The notes beneath the pieces were generated by a model, which saw only the letters and a list, made by a program, of their open reading frames with translations, had not been told where the DNA came from and searched no databases. The position numbers and the translations under genes were made by a program. DNA of 64,000 bases from Ciona intestinalis (Eukaryota; Chordata; Ascidiacea; Phlebobranchia; Cionidae), in contig NC_020170.2 of the NCBI RefSeq assembly GCF_000224145.3, forward strand, positions 3,302,646-3,366,645, read 5' to 3'. The stretch's first letter is position 1, and the number at the start of each line of letters is the position of its first letter. Shown here in pieces: positions 58,673 to 64,000 of the stretch.

Positions 58673-60765
58673 TTAATCAGAAAATAAATTTGCAAATGAC
58701 TGACGCAGGCTTCGGATCTTTTCCGCTTTGCTCTCTTCGTCTTCGCTAACAGTCGTAGACCTAATTCGCTCTCGGTCTCCTCCTGGTGACGACGGTTCAC
58801 TGACGCTGTTGCTTCGCCGGGTGGCGGTAGGCGATGGTGGCTCAGAGCTATGACTGCTCAGTGGCGCCGATGGTGGACAAGATGGAATGGCATGGTTCGG
58901 ACGGTTCTGTGGTACTTGTACGTTTCTTTGCGGCGTCATTTCTCGACTATATAATAAAATAAATAAATAATTATCGCTTGTAAAACGAAACGACGTTATC
59001 AAATCAAAATGTTGTTAAAACGGGCCAGCATGGTAAAACAATCACCTACGAAGTTAAAAACGTGGTAACTCGTAAGCGGGCGCAAGATGTGTGAAGCAGA
59101 ACACCTGTGTAATACACGAGTGTTGTTGCCCTGCCTCGCTAAGATAAACATCTATATGTACTATGGCCTAATAAATTATACATAAGGCCTGCTATAACAT
59201 ATATGTAGATATATGGCTACGGCCAAGTATGTACACATTATACTGCAACCAGTTTAACTTATTCACCTCGTATTTTGGCTCGAGTAACTTCTTCCATATA
59301 CCGACGCTGCAGTTGAAGGGGTGTGGTCTGGGCGGGGTCTTGTACAAGCAGTCATCCTCTGCATCACAAGATCACTGATCATCCTACGGTCTTCTTCCTG
59401 TCTCTCACCGATCAATGGCATCGAACAATCCACAACCTGGAAAACACAACAGTCATTGCATCATTTTACCACCATGTTTGAAAGAATCAGTATTTTGGTC
59501 TGTTTAGCTTGTTAGGGGATAAAATTAACTGGTATTTGACAGTGCTTTTTTAGGATTTGGTGTTACTCAAAACAGACAAAATTTGAGTCAGCGAATAGTG
59601 TACATTTATTTATCATTGTACACTATTCGTTCGACCTTTTCGCAGGACGTATAGTAGTTAAACTGTTATTTCGTTACGAAAATCGTTTTTAAGCGCTGGA
59701 TCAGTGGGCAGTCACTAAATTGATTACAATTACAATTGTGAATAACCCCCCTATATGGATCTGATATCAAAATGCTTCTTCATTTTGATACCAGATATAT
59801 AGGGGGTTATTTACAATACATACGGGTAACAGTTCAAGATAAAGTCAAAAATTTAAAATTGAATAAATGCGCATTCATTTTTTTCATAAATTGCCAATAA
59901 TAAAATCTGTCACCTCAATAATATAATCTCTTCCGTCTTTCCCATGCACAGCTTTTACCGCCACTATATCAAGACCTCCGAACATTTCACTGCAAGCATC
60001 CACCCATAACTTGTGTCGTTCTGTTACTGGAGTTTCTTCTAACATGGCAGAACCCGTGTTCGCTTTCCAGTTCTTTGATATTGACGTTCGACTACAGAAA
60101 AGCATATTTTAGTACTTTTTTGTATTTTTTTACACAAATTTTATATATAGTAAGATGGGGAAACATGGGACACATTTCATTCTATTTTCTCACGCTTCCC
60201 AGAGACCGTTGTTAATTGTGTAAAACAAGATCAGGATATTTCGATAATATGTGCTAAAGATGACTCTCCTCTAATATATAGTCACCCGCTGACGTTCTAA
60301 TTGTCAAGATAAAATACACAATGGTAGTTACTTTCAATTAAATTATGGATTATTTGGGTTCAGAATACAACCAGTCTGTTCGCCATTTAACTTGGTGTGG
60401 TGTTATAATCTCCTACAAAATTACACATTTTTACACACTGGTAAGCGGGCACGAGGTGCGTGAAGAACACCCGTGTTACAATGACGGGCGTTTTCCCGCC
60501 ACACGAAGATAAAAAATTACATTTAGTTTGTAGCATGATTCAATGGTTTTAATGCTTACATATATGACTTATAATTTCCACCGATCTTCTGTACTCTTAT
60601 ATCGTATGCAGAATCAATGAAGGTTTCGGACACCACGTATGCATTGGTAAGAGCGGCCACGCTTACTACGTCTTGAAACTCGTAATGATTTTCGACTTTA
60701 AACTTTGCCATGCCTCGATGCGCATGACCGATTTTGAGAACCACTGGAAAGTGTGATGACGTCAG
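58673..60765 (-). CDS. Synapsin, 3' exons (C-terminal half)
   Basis: Minus-strand exons 60560-60765, 59914-60091, 59267-59436 and 58673-58946 join in phase. They give the second part of synapsin domain C ([80 protein letters not shown]), an ATP-grasp fold. A Ser/Pro-rich linker and domain E ([18 protein letters not shown]) follow, ending at the stop as in vertebrate a-type isoforms. Synapsins coat synaptic vesicles and control their clustering and release. Domain A and the first part of domain C are not in the window; they must lie beyond 64000 if the gene encloses TIMP as in other animals. Confidence 0.93.
59035..59150 (+). mobile_element. SINE tail fragment in synapsin intron
   Basis: AATCACCTACGAAGTTAAAA, then GTGGTAACTCGTAAGCGGGC and a degenerate CCTGCCTCGCTAAGATAAAC end. 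Confidence 0.5.
60143..60282 (+). mobile_element. MITE copy in a synapsin intron, internally deleted
   Basis: Left end TATATAGTAAGATGGGGAAA is clear. The middle block (AGTAAACAAAGAATATT region) is missing and the right end is eroded. Confidence 0.65.
60425..60525 (+). mobile_element. SINE tail fragment in synapsin intron
   Basis: Contains TAAGCGGGCACGAGGTGCGT and CCGCCACACGAAGATAAAAA, the usual tail order, without the head. Confidence 0.5.
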
Positions 60766-62711
60766 CTGTAATTAATAATTATGATTAATGCTTGAAGATT
60801 GTTATACTTTGCACATGTCACAATAAAGAATACACGACAATAAAATTGCAGTCAAAATTTATTGCCTATAAAGTTATGGTAACTCGTATAAGCGGGCACG
60901 AGGTCAGGGCATCCGTGCTATAACGGCTGCCGTTGTTTACGAAGATAAATAAGTTTATTCTTTAATAAAACCAAAAACAACAAAACCCCTCACAGAGAAT
61001 GTTTTTGTGGAAATAACAGAATTTTTGTTTTTCTGATTGCAAGAATATTTTCGTAAATATTAAAGTGTGGATAAAAAAATCAACTTCACTACAGAAAAAC
61101 GCGTGTTTTTTGTTTGTCATCTAAGTGCAGATATAGATGTATTATTTGTAATCAATATAATCTCTTTCAGCAAATATTATTATTTGTTTGAACCATAAGT
61201 CATTGGCCTTGCGTTAAGGGAGCGCTCCTTAGTAAATAAAAGCTTTTGATAAGAATTTGTCGCCCACGAAGAAATGAGTAATAACCACTCATAAAAAAAT
61301 CTAGTTTCCTTTTTTTCCTGTTTAGTAGAATGTGATTCGCGTCACCATTAGACGTTTTGTCGCCCACCCTAGGTTTAGGAGTTGGAATTTTGTCTAGAAC
61401 TCCACATGAGGTTTCATGCGGGCCATGCACGGAGTGATGCCACCCGCTGTTATGATTAAGTCAATTTAAAGCAGGAATGGAGAATTTTTCCATGGAGTCT
61501 ATTTACTCGCGGGGGATAGAAAATTAAAGGCGTGTTGAACGATATATCACAGAAACATTCGGTTTAGTACTTGTTTTTGAAGGTTTCCAGACGGCCAGCC
61601 CACTATACTCACGGTAACGCGACGGTAGAACTTGTACCAATAATCACTCGTCTGTTGGAATCCGCCCACAACATGTTATCCAGGTTTCCGCTACGCGAAG
61701 CAATCTAACTCAACAACAAACGCCTACTGTGTATTATATGTATAGTTCAATGTTAAGTATACAGCCCTACATAACTTTAGAAAATTCCCCATACATGGCC
61801 TGTGGGAGGAATTGACGCTCTTTACGTCATATACAACTACAGTAGCGTCGACAGCACATTATATTGCGTCAATTAAGGAGCGCAACTGCGACACGCTAAA
61901 AAGGTGCCGTGACGTCGCAGTGCCGTTCTCCTGCCGGTAATTGACCATCGTGAATCATATGATTTTGCTCTCATTCACAGCGAAGCAAAATACAGTAGCG
62001 AGTGCAAAACTTGTGTAGGGTATTGAGAAGAACTCTATTAAAAGATAAGACCTTTAAATTGGAGGAAGTGCATGGGAATTCTTTAGATACAACGTAAAGT
62101 CGCGGCAGCGTATCCGGCCGTGGGAAATTCAATGAATACAAACATGAAAGGAAAGAAGGCAGTTCTTATAAATCGGGATCAGCTTCTATTTTTGTTTTTG
62201 TACGTTAAGATATGTTTGAACTTGTAGAATAGATTGCAAGTTATATAAAAGAAAGTTTATCAAAGAACTGTTTACGTCCCGTACGGTATACTGTAGGGTC
62301 CAGCGCTCGCATTGAACTTTAGAGCATTTGCAAAAGAAGTTTGCACAAGCGCAGCGAACGGTCTCACTTCAGTGAACTGTTCGAGCCAGTACAACAGCGA
62401 TAAAAGGTCTTAAACGATACTGCGCCTGCCACTGTGTCATTTTGTGCAAGGTGTTTTCCAATCGTTAAAGCAGCGTCAGCAGTCGCCTTTGTTTGCAGAC
62501 AGGCTATTGACGTGTTGGGAAAGTTTTGAGAGACATTGCAGTTTTTGGCTTGATAACAAGCTTCAGTTTTACAAGTTTCTCCAGTGTTAGCGAAACATAA
62601 GCAGCTTAATCGGAAAGTTTTGAGGACAGTTTTGTAGCAACACTGTAGTATACAGCTTGATTGCAAACTTTCATTCGGCATGTGTCCCTACTATTAATAG
62701 GTGTTGTAGAC
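60766..62711. other. Interval between synapsin exons and TIMP
   Basis: It holds a SINE tail (60850-60965) and otherwise no exon I can support. The last few hundred bases before 62712 are probably promoter and 5' untranslated region of TIMP. A minus-strand open piece near 61613-61707, with acceptor and donor-like ends, was considered and not adopted. Confidence 0.4.
60850..60965 (+). mobile_element. SINE tail fragment upstream of the last synapsin exons
   Basis: Contains TGGTAACTCGTATAAGCGGG, CACGAGG and TTACGAAGATAAATAAG, again only the tail. Confidence 0.5.
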
Positions 62712-64000
62712 ATGAAAGTGTGTGTGATTCTATTCGTTGCCTTGGTCGCTATTCTTGCAACCCTGCGTTTAACTGAGGCATGTTCATGTAGTCCTGAACA
62801 TCCACAACACTTGTTCTGCAAATCAGACTATGGTAAGTCACGCATGCACATATTTACCTTGTCAATAAATGATGCACTAACATAGATTTTTCAGATTATC
62901 ACGGCATGTTTAGCCCCCTTGTTTTAGGGTAAATGTCGATTTACTATACCTAATAATTGTCGTATTAATTTTGAAGCACATTTGAATTGTGAATTGTGTA
63001 AATGCACATGGTTTAACTGCGCATTAATGGCCACAGGGTCACCGTCGCTTTATTCAAATAAGTTCTCGGTAATATTCTGAAATTTCGTTACGTTTTTTCA
63101 TAATTTAATTCTGTTGCAGTTGTTAAAGTTTTGATAATGAGCAAGAAAGATGTCATAATTGAAGAAGATGGAACAATTATTGATATAGAGCCTGAAAAGG
63201 AAGAACTTCCGGAGAAAGATGTCACTTTATTACCGGAAGATTTTGAAGAAGTTCCAACGACGACATACCCGCCGGAGACTGCAGCCCCTGCTCCTGTACA
63301 AGGAGAAGTCCCGGAGGAGCAGGGAGGAGAAGTGGAAGAACCAACTGCAGATGAAGTGGGAGGAGAAGCGGAAAATCCAATTGTAGAGGAGGTGGGAGGA
63401 GAACAGCCGAGAGGAAATCAGACAGAAGGACTCCCGGAAGAAGATGAAGTAGTCATCACCGATATCTCAGAGGTGGCTTCGGATCAACCTGCAGTGAAGG
63501 AAGAAGCTTCAGAAGATCCAGGAACGGGAAGAGAAATCGTTTGGCCTCATATAAGTACAAGCAGTGAGGTTGGTATACGTTTAACATTTTCGTTTTTTGT
63601 TGCTTTTTTTACTTTTTTGCTTGCCAATGTATAGTTGTATAATCTATTTTAATATAGAACTGGTAAATAAACATCTTAACTGTATAATCTAATTTTTAAT
63701 ACCCAACTTTAAAGCTGTTTTAGAACGCTGTTTTGAGTAGCTTCGCTACGGTTATACAATTTTGTAAATATTCTTTGTTTACTGCCAAATGGGATGAGAA
63801 AATACAACATAAATATGTGCCATCTTACCCCACCCTACTATATTTCGATTGTTTTACTTATTTAGCAACGTGTGCCGATCGTCGGACCAATCGAAACACA
63901 GCCATCAGGTGGCGCCGAAGTGCCTCAACCGGTTGTGCCGGAGTTGGTGGTTGTTGATGACGTCACACAAGACGGGGAGGAGGTTTTAGTTAGCCCCGAT
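62712..64000 (+). CDS. TIMP metalloproteinase inhibitor with acidic insertion (3' end outside window)
   Basis: Exons 62712-62832, 63120-63568 and 63866-64000 (runs off the end) join in phase. A signal peptide (MKVCVILFVALVAILATLRL, TEA) is followed directly by mature CSCSPEHPQHLFC. The free N-terminal Cys-Ser-Cys is the wedge that chelates the catalytic zinc of metalloproteinases, and CSCSPxHPQ matches TIMP-2. The first beta strand follows (DYVVKVLIMSKKDV, like DVVIRAKAVSEKEV). The frame then enters a Glu/Pro/Gly-rich segment, with short internal repeats (VGGE, EEP), that has not returned to the TIMP fold by the window end, at least about 180 residues later. Known TIMPs are about 200 residues in all. 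The start codon is fixed by the signal peptide. It lies on the strand opposite synapsin. Confidence 0.88.
63700..63843 (-). mobile_element. MITE fragment in TIMP intron 2
   Basis: Right part only: CTTTGTTTACTGCCAAATGG and CCATCTTACCCCACCCTACT. It ends about 20 bases before the exon at 63866. Confidence 0.7.

Noticed and set aside
60757-60764. CRE site (TGACGTCA)
   Set aside because: It lies inside the synapsin exon 60560-60765 as coding sequence (LTSS), so a regulatory role cannot be argued from the motif alone.
61613-61707. A further synapsin exon on the minus strand (NMLWADSNRRVIIGTSS)
   Set aside because: Acceptor- and donor-like ends exist, but the phase does not fit the exon at 60560-60765 and the residues do not match any synapsin segment.

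Overview
The window is animal nuclear DNA, almost certainly from an ascidian of the genus Ciona. It is AT-rich, has compact genes with short GT-AG introns, and carries many copies of a short inverted-repeat MITE and a tRNA-derived SINE of the kinds described from Ciona. No rRNA, CRISPR or prokaryote-type features were seen, and no virus-derived element was recognised. Exon limits below come from splice sites and reading phase read by eye. Family names come from recognised protein motifs, not from a search.

Layout, left to right: (1) 670-8178 (+), the body and end of a PGC-1 family coactivator. (2) 9873-12012 (+), a cytosolic glutathione transferase. (3) 13858-14448 (+), a NUDT16-like Nudix hydrolase. 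(4) 14763-25350 (+), a novel-type protein kinase C with a mutually exclusive exon pair in C1A; its catalytic core falls in an assembly gap. (5) 27633-37503 (-), a receptor with two C-type lectin domains, fibronectin-like repeats, one transmembrane segment and a tyrosine phosphatase domain lacking the catalytic cysteine. (6) 39613-40611 (+) and 51923-52711 (-), two SRSF4/5/6-like splicing factors with single-exon reading frames, flanking (7) 41882-51389 (-), the mitochondrial propionyl-CoA carboxylase alpha subunit. (8) 54496-57453 (+), a trypsin-fold protease with an N-terminal coiled coil and one in-frame TAG. (9) 58673-60765 (-), the 3' exons of synapsin. (10) 62712-64000 (+), the start of a TIMP metalloproteinase inhibitor on the opposite strand, as expected if the Synapsin/TIMP nested arrangement of other animals is kept here.

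The genes are ordinary neighbours and do not form one pathway. The most unusual objects are the lectin-receptor pseudophosphatase, the TIMP whose N-domain is interrupted by an acidic segment of at least about 180 residues, the alternative zinc-finger halves in PKC, and the multiplied Y-x-K-L-P-x-Y motif in the PGC-1 homologue. Two assembly gaps, each exactly 125 N (24985-25109 and 33984-34108), remove the kinase core of PKC and part of the lectin receptor.

Non-coding stretches hold MITE and SINE copies, small tandem duplications (some across splice acceptors), a 147-bp perfect tandem duplication, and a hAT-like non-autonomous element with an 8-bp target duplication.
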